Of a stretch of DNA of 64,000 bases, positions 47,907 to 56,300 are shown piece by piece; position 1 is the first letter of the stretch; each line of letters opens with the position of its first letter. The notes under the pieces were generated by a model. It was given only the letters and a program-made list of their open reading frames with translations, did no database searches and had not been told where the DNA came from. The stretch is from an uncultured Mycoplasmatota bacterium (GTDB taxonomy: Bacteria; Bacillota_I; Bacilli_A; RF39; UBA660). The stretch covers positions 1-64,000 of the forward strand of contig CAMSCJ010000006.1 in the NCBI GenBank assembly GCA_947056845.1. The letters are read 5' to 3'. The position numbers were made by a program, and so were the translations under genes.

Positions 47907-47932
47907 AGCCCTTATTTTCTGGGCTTTTTTTG
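47907..47932 (+). terminator. Terminator after the tRNA fragment
   Basis: AGCCC (47907-47911) and GGGCT (47921-47925), then T6. With the promoter it defines a transcription unit of about 95 nt. Confidence 0.75.
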
Positions 47933-48095
47933 TTCCAAAAATGAGAATTTTTTTGTTTTTGTGACGGATTTGTGACCAAATGTACCAAAAAAAGTGGAAA
48001 AATAAATACAAAACGATACAAAATAATTCAAAAAATAATCTATTTAAAATCATTTGGAAAAAAATGAAACTACTATGAAATATTGAAAGCTATCT
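47933..48095. other. Non-coding region at the presumed element end
   Basis: Contains GTGACGGATTTGTGACCAAATG with spaced TGTGAC-like copies, which could be integrase arm sites. No open frame with a ribosome site. Confidence 0.3.
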
Positions 48096-48125
48096 AAAAC
48101 AACCTATATTTATATAGGTTGTTTT
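48096..48125 (-). terminator. Terminator of the first HTH gene
   Basis: A perfect 14-bp inverted repeat (AAAACAACCTATAT with ATATAGGTTGTTTT), giving a T-run on either strand. Confidence 0.85.
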
Positions 48126-48126
48126 G

Positions 48127-48345
48127 TCATGGTATATATTTAATAATATCATTGATATTACATTCGAGAGCAAAACATATTCTAGCCAATATGTCTAAAT
48201 CAACACGCTTTAATGTATTTTTGTAATATCGTTGTAGGGCATTAAATTTTAATCCTGTCAAATTACATAACTTATTCTTGGACATTTCTTTTTTTTTCAT
48301 GATTGGGGCAAGGTCAATAATAAATTTTCCATAATTTGTTAACAC
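48127..48345 (-). CDS. Small Cro/CI-type HTH regulator, copy 1
   Basis: A 72-residue DNA-binding protein. Helix-turn-helix at MSKNKLCNLTGLKFNALQRY; the end LDILARICFALECNINDIIKY is typical of YozG/YgzD-like XRE regulators. It is almost identical to the product of 48454-48693 over its whole length, so the two genes are a recent tandem duplication. The start is probably GTG 48345, preceded by GAGGTG at a distance of 10 bp. Regulatory target is likely the palindromic sites nearby. Confidence 0.8.
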   Translation of the reverse strand: MLTNYGKFIIDLAPIMKKKEMSKNKLCNLTGLKFNALQRYYKNTLKRVDLDILARICFALECNINDIIKYIP

Positions 48346-48388
48346 TAAACAATATCACCTCTTTTATAATATTATTCTAACATAGGTA

Positions 48389-48436
48389 CTTACTATTGAC
48401 ATTCTTACTAATTAGATAGTATACTAATTAGTAAGA
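48389..48436. promoter_or_regulatory. Inverted-repeat operator region between the two HTH genes
   Basis: TCTTACTAATTAG (48403-48415) is exactly inverted at 48424-48436, and a further CTTACTA half-site lies at 48389-48395. A plus-strand TTGACA-18-TATACT (48396-48425) overlaps the sites. The same motif occurs upstream of the 48772 gene. Confidence 0.7.
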
Positions 48437-48453
48437 TATTATAAAATACATAA

Positions 48454-48693
48454 TTAATTGTTAGGTATATATTTAATGATATCATTGATATTACATTCAA
48501 GAGCGAAACATATTCTAGCCAATATGTCTAGGTCAACGCGTTTTAGAGTATTTTTATAATATCGTTGTAGAGCATTAAATTTTAATCCTGTTAAATCGCA
48601 TAATCTATTTTTTGACATTTTCTTATTCTTCATTATTGGTGCAAGATCAATAATAAATTTTCCATAATTAGATATACGGCATTTTTCTATCAT
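48454..48693 (-). CDS. Small Cro/CI-type HTH regulator, copy 2
   Basis: A 79-residue near-copy of the 48127-48345 product (MIEKCRISNYGKFIIDLAPI then the same HTH region and LECNINDIIKYIPNN end). ATG 48693 on the minus strand follows AGGTGGTG; a GTG at 48702 overlaps that site and is less likely. It lies divergent to the third regulator at 48772, with a palindrome between them. Probably an autoregulated repressor of the element. Confidence 0.82.
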   Translation of the reverse strand: MIEKCRISNYGKFIIDLAPIMKNKKMSKNRLCDLTGLKFNALQRYYKNTLKRVDLDILARICFALECNINDIIKYIPNN

Positions 48694-48743
48694 ATACACC
48701 ACCTATCTAAATAATTTTATCATTTAAATTATTATTGCGTAAT

Positions 48744-48759
48744 CTTACTATTTAGTAAG
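48744..48759. promoter_or_regulatory. Palindromic operator CTTACTA-TT-TAGTAAG
   Basis: A perfect 16-bp palindrome just before the ribosome site (AGGAGG) of the 48772 gene. It has the same half-site, CTTACTA, as the 48403-48436 inverted repeat, so the same regulator probably binds both. Confidence 0.75.
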
Positions 48760-48771
48760 TAGGAGGAAAAT

Positions 48772-48987
48772 ATGAGAATAAAAAGATTATATGAAGAAAG
48801 AAAAAAGCACAATTACAGTTTCGGATATATGTCTGAAGAATTAAATATTAGTAAACCTTATTATTGGCAATTAGAACATAATCAAAGAAGAATTTCTTAT
48901 GAAATGGCTTTTAAAATTGCTAAAATATTTAAAAAAAGACCTGATGATTTATTTTACGAACATTTTGATTCAATTAACAACAAATAG
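48772..48987 (+). CDS. XRE-family HTH regulator
   Basis: A 71-residue protein of the HTH_3 type: MRIKRLYEERKKHNYSFGYM, recognition helix ISKPYYWQLEHNQRRISYEM, then FKIAKIFKKRPDDLFYEHF. GGAGG stands 7 bp before the ATG. It is transcribed away from the duplicated regulators and has its operator in the promoter. This looks like a lysogeny-type switch of the element. Confidence 0.85.
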   Translation: MRIKRLYEERKKHNYSFGYMSEELNISKPYYWQLEHNQRRISYEMAFKIAKIFKKRPDDLFYEHFDSINNK

Positions 48988-49059
48988 CTAAAACTAACAT
49001 CATTTCGGGTTAAATTAAATAATAAAATCAGTGACACAAAATTAATGCTCTGCAATAAA

Positions 49060-49087
49060 TTGATTACAACTAAATTTTTTGTATAAT
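49060..49087 (+). promoter_or_regulatory. Promoter of the 49118 gene
   Basis: TTGATT (49060-49065), 16 bp, TATAAT (49082-49087). Confidence 0.65.
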
Positions 49088-49117
49088 GTATTTAATTTGC
49101 ATAGAAAGGTGAATCAA

Positions 49118-49339
49118 GTGAAAATTACTAAAAAATTTGAAATAAATGAAAATCTTTTAACATTATATAATCTAGTTAATTTGATATATTATAATTCAGG
49201 CGAAACCTATCCAAAAGAAATAGATGATAAATTATTCGCTTTATTAAATTCATTGATTAAATATTTAGAAAAAGATTATTTAGATATGGATATAGATAAT
49301 GAAAAATTAATTCGAGAAATAACCTTTATGAAATGTTAA
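49118..49339 (+). CDS. Small hypothetical protein
   Basis: A 73-residue acidic helical protein (TLYNLVNLIYYNSGETYPKE). GTG 49118 is chosen because AAAGGTG lies 6 bp upstream and because the frame to 49079 begins inside the -10 region. Not recognised. Confidence 0.55.
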   Translation: MKITKKFEINENLLTLYNLVNLIYYNSGETYPKEIDDKLFALLNSLIKYLEKDYLDMDIDNEKLIREITFMKC

Positions 49340-49361
49340 AACAGCAATTTTTAATTACTGT

Positions 49362-49592
49362 TTATTCGTTAATATATTCTACGATATCATTAATATTGCA
49401 TTTTAGGTAATTGCATAATCTGGCAAGTACAGTTATATCAATTCTAACCATACTGCCATCAATAAGTCTTTTAATTACTTTATAATCTGTATTTGTATCT
49501 TTCATGATTTTGTTTATACTAATGTTTTTATTAGATAACAATTGCTTTAGTTTAAATAAATAATATCCATTTTCTAATCTAACTTTATTCAT
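49362..49592 (-). CDS. Small HTH regulator, distant relative of the 48 kb pair
   Basis: A 76-residue protein with KLKQLLSNKNISINKIMKDT, the helix-turn-helix NTDYKVIKRLIDGSMVRIDI, and the C-terminus LARLCNYLKCNINDIVEYI, which mirrors LARICFALECNINDIIKYI of the duplicated pair. The start is ambiguous: ATG 49592 is 14 bp from AGGAG, while GTG 49607 overlaps it. Confidence 0.75.
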   Translation of the reverse strand: MNKVRLENGYYLFKLKQLLSNKNISINKIMKDTNTDYKVIKRLIDGSMVRIDITVLARLCNYLKCNINDIVEYINE

Positions 49593-49607
49593 ATTATTAT
49601 CAATCAC

Positions 49608-50033
49608 TCCTAAGTTTATTTTACTAATGTATATGGTCGATTGACTATTGGTTATATAACTATAATAATATGTATTATAATAATAATTTGTCGAAATTAC
49701 TTAAAGAAACCCAAGTAGAATATGTGCTAATTAATATTAATATATTAGAAGAAAAAGTGGTTTTATAAAATTATGTTGTTTTTATGCATTTAATATGACT
49801 AAATTATGTTAAAATTATGTTGTTAAAAGTGTTGATTTAGTTTTGTCAAGTGATATAATATGATAGAATTGTCAAAAATGTAGAAAAATTAGCAATTCGC
49901 AAACCTTTATGTTTTTTTACACATAAAAATATATTTTTTAAGCAGTTAAAAATATTTAAAATAACATTCTATGTAGAATATATAACAATTTACGAAGATT
50001 TGTTTCTTCTAATGTTGTAGGTGGTGATATAGG
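49608..50033. promoter_or_regulatory. Long upstream region of the transfer operon with promoter and repeats
   Basis: AAATTATGTT occurs three times (49768, 49801, 49812), just before a promoter TTGATT (49832-49837)-16-TATAAT (49854-49859) with an extended TG. The repeats could be binding sites for one of the HTH regulators. TTTATGT/ACATAAA forms a hairpin at about 49904-49927. The transcript would have a leader of about 290 nt before the first long gene. No long open frame. Confidence 0.55.
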
Positions 50034-50087
50034 ATGTATTTTTTTGTTTTTGAGCTGCAAATCGTTAGTAAATTAAATTTTATATAG
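50034..50087 (+). CDS. Candidate leader peptide (17 residues)
   Basis: GTAGGTGGTG lies 7 bp before ATG 50034, which encodes M-Y-F-F-V-F-E-L-Q-I-V-S-K-L-N-F-I. It ends 6 bp before a strong attenuator-like hairpin, the layout of translation-controlled attenuation. Confidence 0.45.
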   Translation: MYFFVFELQIVSKLNFI

Positions 50088-50092
50088 CTTTA

Positions 50093-50133
50093 AGAGAGAG
50101 TTTATTAGATTATTTCTAATTACTCTCTTTTTT
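50093..50133 (+). terminator. Attenuator-like hairpin between leader peptide and operon
   Basis: AGAGAGT-TT-ATTAG pairs with CTAAT-T-ACTCTCT, followed by T6, just 23 bp before the first operon gene. Full termination here would silence the operon. Confidence 0.7.
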
Positions 50134-50155
50134 AGTCGTGATAGGGGGACAATTT

Positions 50156-50611
50156 GTGGAAGTTTTATTGAGAAAATCTATAATTAAAGATTATAATGTT
50201 AATTTTTGTAAGGAAAAGGTGGAACAAATATTAACAGAGTATATTAGAGTTAAATACTCATATGCTAATATTATTTCTAAAGGTGAGGAATTTTACAATT
50301 CTTCAACTGTTTCAAATTGGAATGATATGCCAAGATTATCATCAATAAATTATAACGATAGAATTGGTAATAAAATATGCTTTAAAGTTTTTAATGAGCA
50401 AGAGGCATTACGGATAAAAAGCGATATAGATGAGTTGTATAAAAAATTTACTGATCAAGAAAAGGATTATTTTGATTGTGTACTTTTAAATCGGCTACCA
50501 CAAAAGGTAGTTGAAGATAAATATGATATTTCAAGAGGAGGGTTAGAAATTATAAAACAAAGTTGTATTGTTAAATCTGCAATGCATTTTAATGTAGCAG
50601 TTAGTAAATAA
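50156..50611 (+). CDS. ArpU/sigma-region-4-like transcription regulator
   Basis: A 151-residue protein. Its C-terminal half (TDQEKDYFDCVLLNRLPQKV, EDKYDISRGGLEIIKQSC) has the layout of a sigma region 4-like helix-turn-helix, as in ArpU-type phage regulators. The N-terminal half is unrecognised. GTG 50156 is 7 bp from AGGGGG. It heads the presumed transfer operon. Confidence 0.55.
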   Translation: MEVLLRKSIIKDYNVNFCKEKVEQILTEYIRVKYSYANIISKGEEFYNSSTVSNWNDMPRLSSINYNDRIGNKICFKVFNEQEALRIKSDIDELYKKFTDQEKDYFDCVLLNRLPQKVVEDKYDISRGGLEIIKQSCIVKSAMHFNVAVSK

Positions 50612-50632
50612 AATAATTGATTTAAGGAGGTG

Positions 50633-50698
50633 ATGCCAAAAATATTTTATGTTTTAACATATTCTATTAATATTAGGAGGGAATACTACTGCGTATAA
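50633..50698 (+). CDS. Candidate small coupling peptide before the DNA methyltransferase
   Basis: An AAGGAGGTG site directly abuts ATG 50633, or is well placed for ATA 50642. The frame PKIFYVLTYSINIRREYYCV runs to TAA 50696 and contains the ribosome site (AGGAGGG) of the methyltransferase gene, whose start it overlaps. Translation of the peptide would pass over that site. Confidence 0.4.
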   Translation: MPKIFYVLTYSINIRREYYCV

Positions 50699-51495
50699 AT
50701 CCTTTCTATTCTACAAAACTAGGTACATTATATAATGGCGATTGTTTAAAAGTTATGGATTATTTGATTGAGCAAAATATTAAGGTGGATGCAATTATAA
50801 CTGATCCACCTTATGCCGTAACTAATTACAAATGGGATAAGATTATACCTTTTGATGAAATGTGGAAAAGGTTATTAAAGCTGATTAAGGATGATGGTGC
50901 CATTGTTTTATTTGGAAATGAGCCATTTTCTTCTGCTTTAAGAAAGAGCAATGAAAAATTATATCGATATGATTGGAAGTGGCTTAAGACACAAGTAACA
51001 GGATTTCAAAATGCTAAATTTCAACCGTTGCGTTGTTATGAGGATATAATGGTATTTTCTAAATCAGGTGTAGTTTCAAATTGTTTAATTCATATGTGTT
51101 ATTTTCCACAAAATTTGATTCCTTTAAATAAAAAGGTATCTAGATCTAAAATTGATTATTTAAAAGAAAAAAAAGATAAGTCAAGAATTGAGGCATTTCA
51201 AGAGTATACAAATTATCCAAGAAATGTATTAAATTTTGCTAGGGAATCAAAGTTATATCATCCAACACAAAAGCCAATTGAATTAATGCAATATTTAATC
51301 GCAACTTATACTAAAGAGAATGAACTAGTTTTGGATTTTACAAGTGGAAGTGGATCTACTTTGTTAGGTTGTGAGATACTTAATCGTAAGTGGATAGGAA
51401 TTGAACTTAATGAAAAATATTGTAATATCATAAAAAAAAGAATTCAGGATGGAATTCAAATGAAATTGTTACTTAACGAGGAGGGTGAAAAATAG
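50689..51495 (+). CDS. DNA (N4/N6) methyltransferase
   Basis: About 268 residues. NGDCLKVMDYLIEQ precedes the catalytic motif IITDPPYAVTN (about residues 38-48). The C-terminal part has LYHPTQKPIELMQYLI and FTSGSGSTLLGCEILN for SAM binding; this order is the beta class. The first ATG, 50755, would remove the NGDCL strand. The frame is open upstream to CTG 50689, 7 bp after AGGAGGG, giving L-R-I-N-P-F-Y; CTG is therefore the likely start. In conjugative elements such orphan enzymes protect DNA from host restriction. No endonuclease is adjacent. Confidence 0.87.
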   Translation: MRINPFYSTKLGTLYNGDCLKVMDYLIEQNIKVDAIITDPPYAVTNYKWDKIIPFDEMWKRLLKLIKDDGAIVLFGNEPFSSALRKSNEKLYRYDWKWLKTQVTGFQNAKFQPLRCYEDIMVFSKSGVVSNCLIHMCYFPQNLIPLNKKVSRSKIDYLKEKKDKSRIEAFQEYTNYPRNVLNFARESKLYHPTQKPIELMQYLIATYTKENELVLDFTSGSGSTLLGCEILNRKWIGIELNEKYCNIIKKRIQDGIQMKLLLNEEGEK

Positions 51496-51617
51496 AAAAA
51501 ATATTATATAACAAAAAAAGACAAGATTTAAATGTAGGCAATAAAAATCTTATCAATTTAAATTATACATCATTATTTTTAAAATCACAAATAGGAGGCA
51601 CTTATGTTTGGATGTAA
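51492..51617 (+). CDS. Candidate 41-codon gene with an ATA start
   Basis: GGAGGGTG at 51480-51487 lies 4-7 bp before ATA 51492. The frame EKILYNKKRQDLNVGNKNLI and on runs 41 codons to TAA 51615, over the ribosome site of the next gene. There is no canonical start in it. Not recognised; support rests on the ribosome site and the coupling at both ends. Confidence 0.35.
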   Translation: MEKILYNKKRQDLNVGNKNLINLNYTSLFLKSQIGGTYVWM

Positions 51618-51847
51618 TTTTACAAAATGTTTTAAATCTAATAAATGATGCAATGGGATATTTGAGGTTGTTCGTAATTGGTGGGACAGCTTTTTTTGTT
51701 GCAAAAGATTATGCATTAAAGATGACAAGTGGAGATGATAATCAAAAAGCAATGTATGATAGAAAGATTAAGACAACTATAATTGCAGGTGTATCAGCAT
51801 TAGTAACAACGCAATTTGTAAGTTGGATTTTGGGTTATTTTAAATAA
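51608..51847 (+). CDS. VirB2/Maff2-like pilin-type membrane protein of the transfer system
   Basis: A 79-residue protein with two hydrophobic segments, LRLFVIGGTAFFVAKDYALK and TTIIAGVSALVTTQFVSWIL, separated by a polar loop (GDDNQKAMYDRKIK). This is the shape of TrbC/VirB2 and Maff2 proteins of conjugative elements. Start TTG 51608 is 7 bp after AGGAGG; an ATG at 51604 is out of frame and gives 14 residues. It precedes the other transfer genes. Confidence 0.65.
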   Translation: MDVILQNVLNLINDAMGYLRLFVIGGTAFFVAKDYALKMTSGDDNQKAMYDRKIKTTIIAGVSALVTTQFVSWILGYFK

Positions 51848-52245
51848 TGAAAGAAAAATATACTGATTGTATTAATTACATTTTAAATGATGGTATTATT
51901 GAAAATCATAATATAGAAAATATAGATATAATTAGAAATATATTAAATGATTCGGAAGTAGGTAATAGGATATACGAAAATTTTATGCATAATTTTTCTC
52001 TCGACTTTGACGAGGAAGATTTATCTATGAAAGTACAAGATTTAATATATAGAATCAATATTTTAATAAATGACTGTATAATACCTAAAAACAATATAAG
52101 TGATTATGATGATATAAGAAAAATTATTGGTGAGACATTAAATCAAGATATAGATTTATATAGTGCAGTATCATATGATGATACTGATAATGATTTGCAA
52201 GATGAGTTTAATTCAATTTTAGTAGAAAAGGATTTTAATATTTAA
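51847..52245 (+). CDS. Hypothetical acidic protein of the conjugative element
   Basis: A 132-residue acidic protein (NIENIDIIRNILNDSEVGNR, DDTDNDLQDEF). Its ATG overlaps the stop of the VirB2-like gene by one base, so translation is coupled. Not recognised. Confidence 0.55.
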   Translation: MKEKYTDCINYILNDGIIENHNIENIDIIRNILNDSEVGNRIYENFMHNFSLDFDEEDLSMKVQDLIYRINILINDCIIPKNNISDYDDIRKIIGETLNQDIDLYSAVSYDDTDNDLQDEFNSILVEKDFNI

Positions 52246-52246
52246 T

Positions 52247-52516
52247 ATGAATAAAGCAAAAGAATTTATAAATAGTCATAATTTAATTAATAGAATATAT
52301 GATATGGTTTTATATTTTGGCATAATTAAAAGTGAAAATAGAGAATTTTATATCAAAAAATTTTTTAGTCAAAGATTAAAAAAATTAGAATATGTTGAAA
52401 CATTAGCAAAATATTTTGAAAATAAGATAAAAACAAGTCAACAAAATATTGAATTAAAATATAATTTAAGAGAGTTAGTTTACGATTTAAATTATTTAAA
52501 GCAATATTTACGATAA
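52247..52516 (+). CDS. Hypothetical basic helical protein of the conjugative element
   Basis: An 89-residue basic, helical protein (FIKKFFSQRLKKLEYVETLA-like composition) starting 1 bp after the preceding gene. Not recognised. Confidence 0.5.
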   Translation: MNKAKEFINSHNLINRIYDMVLYFGIIKSENREFYIKKFFSQRLKKLEYVETLAKYFENKIKTSQQNIELKYNLRELVYDLNYLKQYLR

Positions 52517-52582
52517 AATAAACAATTAGATTTGCAATTTAATTAAAATAGAGTTATCATATAGCAAATGAGAGGTGTTTAT

Positions 52583-53281
52583 GTGAAAAATAAAGTAATT
52601 ATAATTATATCGATATTGTTAATTTGTAGTATAGTTGGTATAACATTATATTCTTCGTTTTTTCAAGATAAAAAGGAGGTTAGTGATGCTAATAAGGAAA
52701 AGTCTGATTCCTTAACTCAAAACATAGATGATGATATTAATAATAAAGATACAGATACATTAAAAGATGATAAAGAGCAAAAGGAACAAGTAATTTCTAA
52801 AAAATTGGAAAAAGAAAAGAATAATAAGCAACCTGAAACAAATAATAATACATCAGAACAACAAGATAATAATTATATACATATAGATAATCAAAATAAT
52901 AATTCTATTGAAAATGAAGAACAAAAAAACTATAGCCAAGATAATGATAACAATGGAGATACTATTAATAACAACAATAATAATCAACCAATTCAAGATA
53001 ATAATTCAGTAGGTGATTCTATCGATAATTCATCAAATAATTCTAATAATCAAACAGTAACAATACCAATTAATATAAATGATGAGGCAATCGATACGGA
53101 TCCAAATGATGATATATATCCAACAACTGATGCTTGTAATCAGGCAGGTATTGAAGTTGCACTTAAATATCCAGATGATATTATTAATACATTTTGTTTT
53201 TCATATGATGAAAATGGTAAATTTTTAGGTTATAAATTAGATATTAATTGTAAATCAGGAAATTGTGATAAATATAAATAA
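52583..53281 (+). CDS. Membrane-anchored protein with a long Asn/Asp-rich linker
   Basis: A 232-residue protein. An N-terminal membrane anchor (VIIIISILLICSIVGITLYS) is followed by about 135 residues rich in Asn, Asp, Glu and Gln, certainly disordered. A C-terminal globular part of about 55 residues has cysteines in TTDACNQAG, NTFCFSY and INCKSGNCDKY. GTG 52583 follows GAGGTG; the ATG at 52568 overlaps that site. It is probably displayed on the cell surface. It stands directly before the adhesin and sortase genes. Confidence 0.65.
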   Translation: MKNKVIIIISILLICSIVGITLYSSFFQDKKEVSDANKEKSDSLTQNIDDDINNKDTDTLKDDKEQKEQVISKKLEKEKNNKQPETNNNTSEQQDNNYIHIDNQNNNSIENEEQKNYSQDNDNNGDTINNNNNNQPIQDNNSVGDSIDNSSNNSNNQTVTIPININDEAIDTDPNDDIYPTTDACNQAGIEVALKYPDDIINTFCFSYDENGKFLGYKLDINCKSGNCDKYK

Positions 53282-53310
53282 TCAATTTTATAAAATTGGT
53301 TATTTTTTTT
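53279..53310 (+). terminator. Hairpin with T8 before the adhesin gene
   Basis: AATCAATTTT pairs with AAAATTGGTT and is followed by eight T. It may lower expression of the adhesin relative to upstream genes. Confidence 0.6.
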
Positions 53311-53326
53311 GGAAAGAAGGGAAATA

Positions 53327-56300
53327 TTGAATAAAATAAAAATATTTTTACTTTCAATTATTTCGTTAATTGGAAGTATTTTATTTATAGACAAAGTTTA
53401 TGCTAGAACTGATGAATATTTAACAGTAGATACTCAAGCAGGGGTTTTTTATACTATGACAGGTGATGATGGATATTTTTCTGCGGATCCATTTTCTTAT
53501 TATACAATGGACGGAAAAACTGTTTATTGCATTGAGCAGGGAGTAAAGTTGGATGGTCGCTTTTTTCATGGCGAGGAAGGATTTACAAATTCCCCGTTCC
53601 CATTAGAAATCAATAGGAGAATAGAGATAATTGGGCATTATGGGTATGACTACCCAGGACATCAAACTCAAAAATATAGGATGGCAACTCAGGCTTTGGT
53701 TTGGGAAGCGATAACAGGATATAATGTTAATTTCTATACTGAAAATTATGGTTGGGGTGACTATATCGATGTTAGTTATGAGCGAGAGCAAATAATGAAT
53801 TTGGTTAATAATCATTATATTAAACCAAGTTTTAATAATCAAACTTTTAATGTTAGCCTTAATCAAGAATTGGTGCTTGATGATACTAATTATAAAATAA
53901 GTGATTATCAAATTTATAATTCTAATGGAAATGATGTTAAAATTGAAAATAATAAATTATTTATTACTGCAAATAAAGTAGGACAAACATCCATTCAATT
54001 TGTAAAGAAAAATTATGACTCTGCAACAACATTTTTTTATGTAGCTGATGACGGGTATTCTCAAAAACTAGCATTTTTTAGATCTAGCGACCCAATGATT
54101 TCATTAATTAATTTAAATGTAGTTGGTGGTAAAATAAAAATTAAAAAAGTAGATAGTGAAACTAATTTATGCAAAAGTCAGGGACAGGCATCATTAATAG
54201 GTGCAAAATATGGGGTATATGATTCTAGTAGTAATTTAGTTGAAACTTTGACTATAGGTGATGATTGTTCTGCAACTACTGATTATTTGCCATATGGAAA
54301 TTATAAAATTAAAGAATTATCAGCATCAACTGGTTATGAGATAGATGTAAAAGTATATGATGCTACTATTACTGATACTAATATTGTAGAAGTTATTTCA
54401 AGTGAGAATGTTATTAGAGGTAAAATAAGAATTAAAAAGTATGATAGTGAAACTAATTCGTGTAAGTCAAGTGGACAAGCAACATTAATTGGTGCTAAAT
54501 ATGGAATATATGATTCTAATAATAATTTAGTTGATACATTAACTATAGGCGATGATTGTACTGCAACTAGTAAGTATCTCCCATATTCAAAATATCAAAT
54601 TAGAGAAATTTCAGCACCTATTGGTTATGAATTGGATACAAAAGTGTATGATATTAATATTACTGATACTAGTATTGTAGACGTTATTTCAAATGAGAAT
54701 GTTATTAGAGGTAAAATAAGAATAAAAAAAGCAGATAGTGAAACAAATTCATGTAAAAGTCAGGGACAGGCATCATTAATAGGCGCGAAATATGGAATTT
54801 ATGATTCTAATAATAATTTAGTAGAAACATTGATAATAGGTGATGATTGTACTGCAACAACTAATTATCTGCCATATGGAAATTATAAAATTAAAGAATT
54901 ATCTGCACCCATTGGTTATGAGATAGATACAAAAGTATATGATGTTAATATTATTAATACAAGTATAATTGAAGTAGTATCAAAAGAAAAGGTAATTAAA
55001 AATTATATTAGTATTTTAAAACAATATGACTATGTTGATGGTAATACTACATTTTTAAATGCTGAGAGTGGAATTACATTTGAAATTTATAATCAAGATA
55101 ATGTACTTTATGATACAATAACTACTGATAAAAATGGTTATGCAACACTAGAGATTTCTTATGGAATTTGGAAATTTCATCAAGTCAATTCTCATATAGG
55201 TTTTGAAAAAATTTACGATTTTTATATTACTGTAAATGAAAACTCTGAAAGTGAGCAATATTATAATATTTTAAATAATAAATTATCAGCTTATCTTAAA
55301 GTTGTAAAAGTAGATAGTGAAACAGGTAATACAATTGCTATTGCTGATACAACATTTAAAATTTTAAACACTGACACTAATCAATATGTGTCACAATTCG
55401 TGGCAGGAAAAGTATATGATACATTCAAAACTGATTCTGATGGAGTAATGACAACCTATTTAAAATTAGAATCAGGAAATTATAAATTAATTGAAGTTTC
55501 TAGTCCACATAATTATTTGATCAATACTGATGGTTTAGAATTCACAATAGGTGAGGATACATATTATAATTATACGACATACGGGGCATTTGTAACTGTA
55601 TATTTTGATGACCAAGTTATTAAAGGTCAAATTGAAATAAATAAAAAAGGTGAGGATGTTGTCATTGAAAATGGTAATTTTACATATCAATCAAAACCAC
55701 TTGAAAATGTCGTTTTTGAAATTTATGCTAATGAGGATATTCTATCAGCTGATGGGAATACTTTATACTATGGAAAGGATCAATTAGTTGATACCATCAC
55801 TACTAACAAGGATGGTTATGCTATTAGCAAACCCCTATATTTAGGTTCTTATTATGTTATTGAAACCAAAACAAATGATGATTATGTTTTAGATTCTAAA
55901 AAGTATGAATTTACATTAGTAGAAAAAGATAATAAGACACCAATAGTTTATCATAATTATAATGCTGTAAATTGCTTAAAAAAAGGTATATTGGAATTTA
56001 CAAAAACGGATATTGCTACAGGTAAAGGCATTGCTGATACTAAAGTAGAAATTTATCATTTAAAGGATGATGGAATTTCCGAATTAGTTTTTACTGGCAT
56101 TACTGATTATGATGGTAAAATTACTATTACTGATTTGTTCATTGGAAGATTTACAATTATTGAAACTGATTCGGCAACAGGATACAAATTAAGTGATGAA
56201 ATTGTTTCTTTCGAAATTAAAGAAAATGGCGAAATAGTTAAAGCTAATATGACAAATGAAAAAATAAAATCTACTATTAAAATTCATAAAATTGATGATA

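Noticed and set aside
51604-51648. ATG 51604 as start of the VirB2-like gene
   Set aside because: That ATG opens a 14-codon frame only; the membrane protein is in the frame of TTG 51608.
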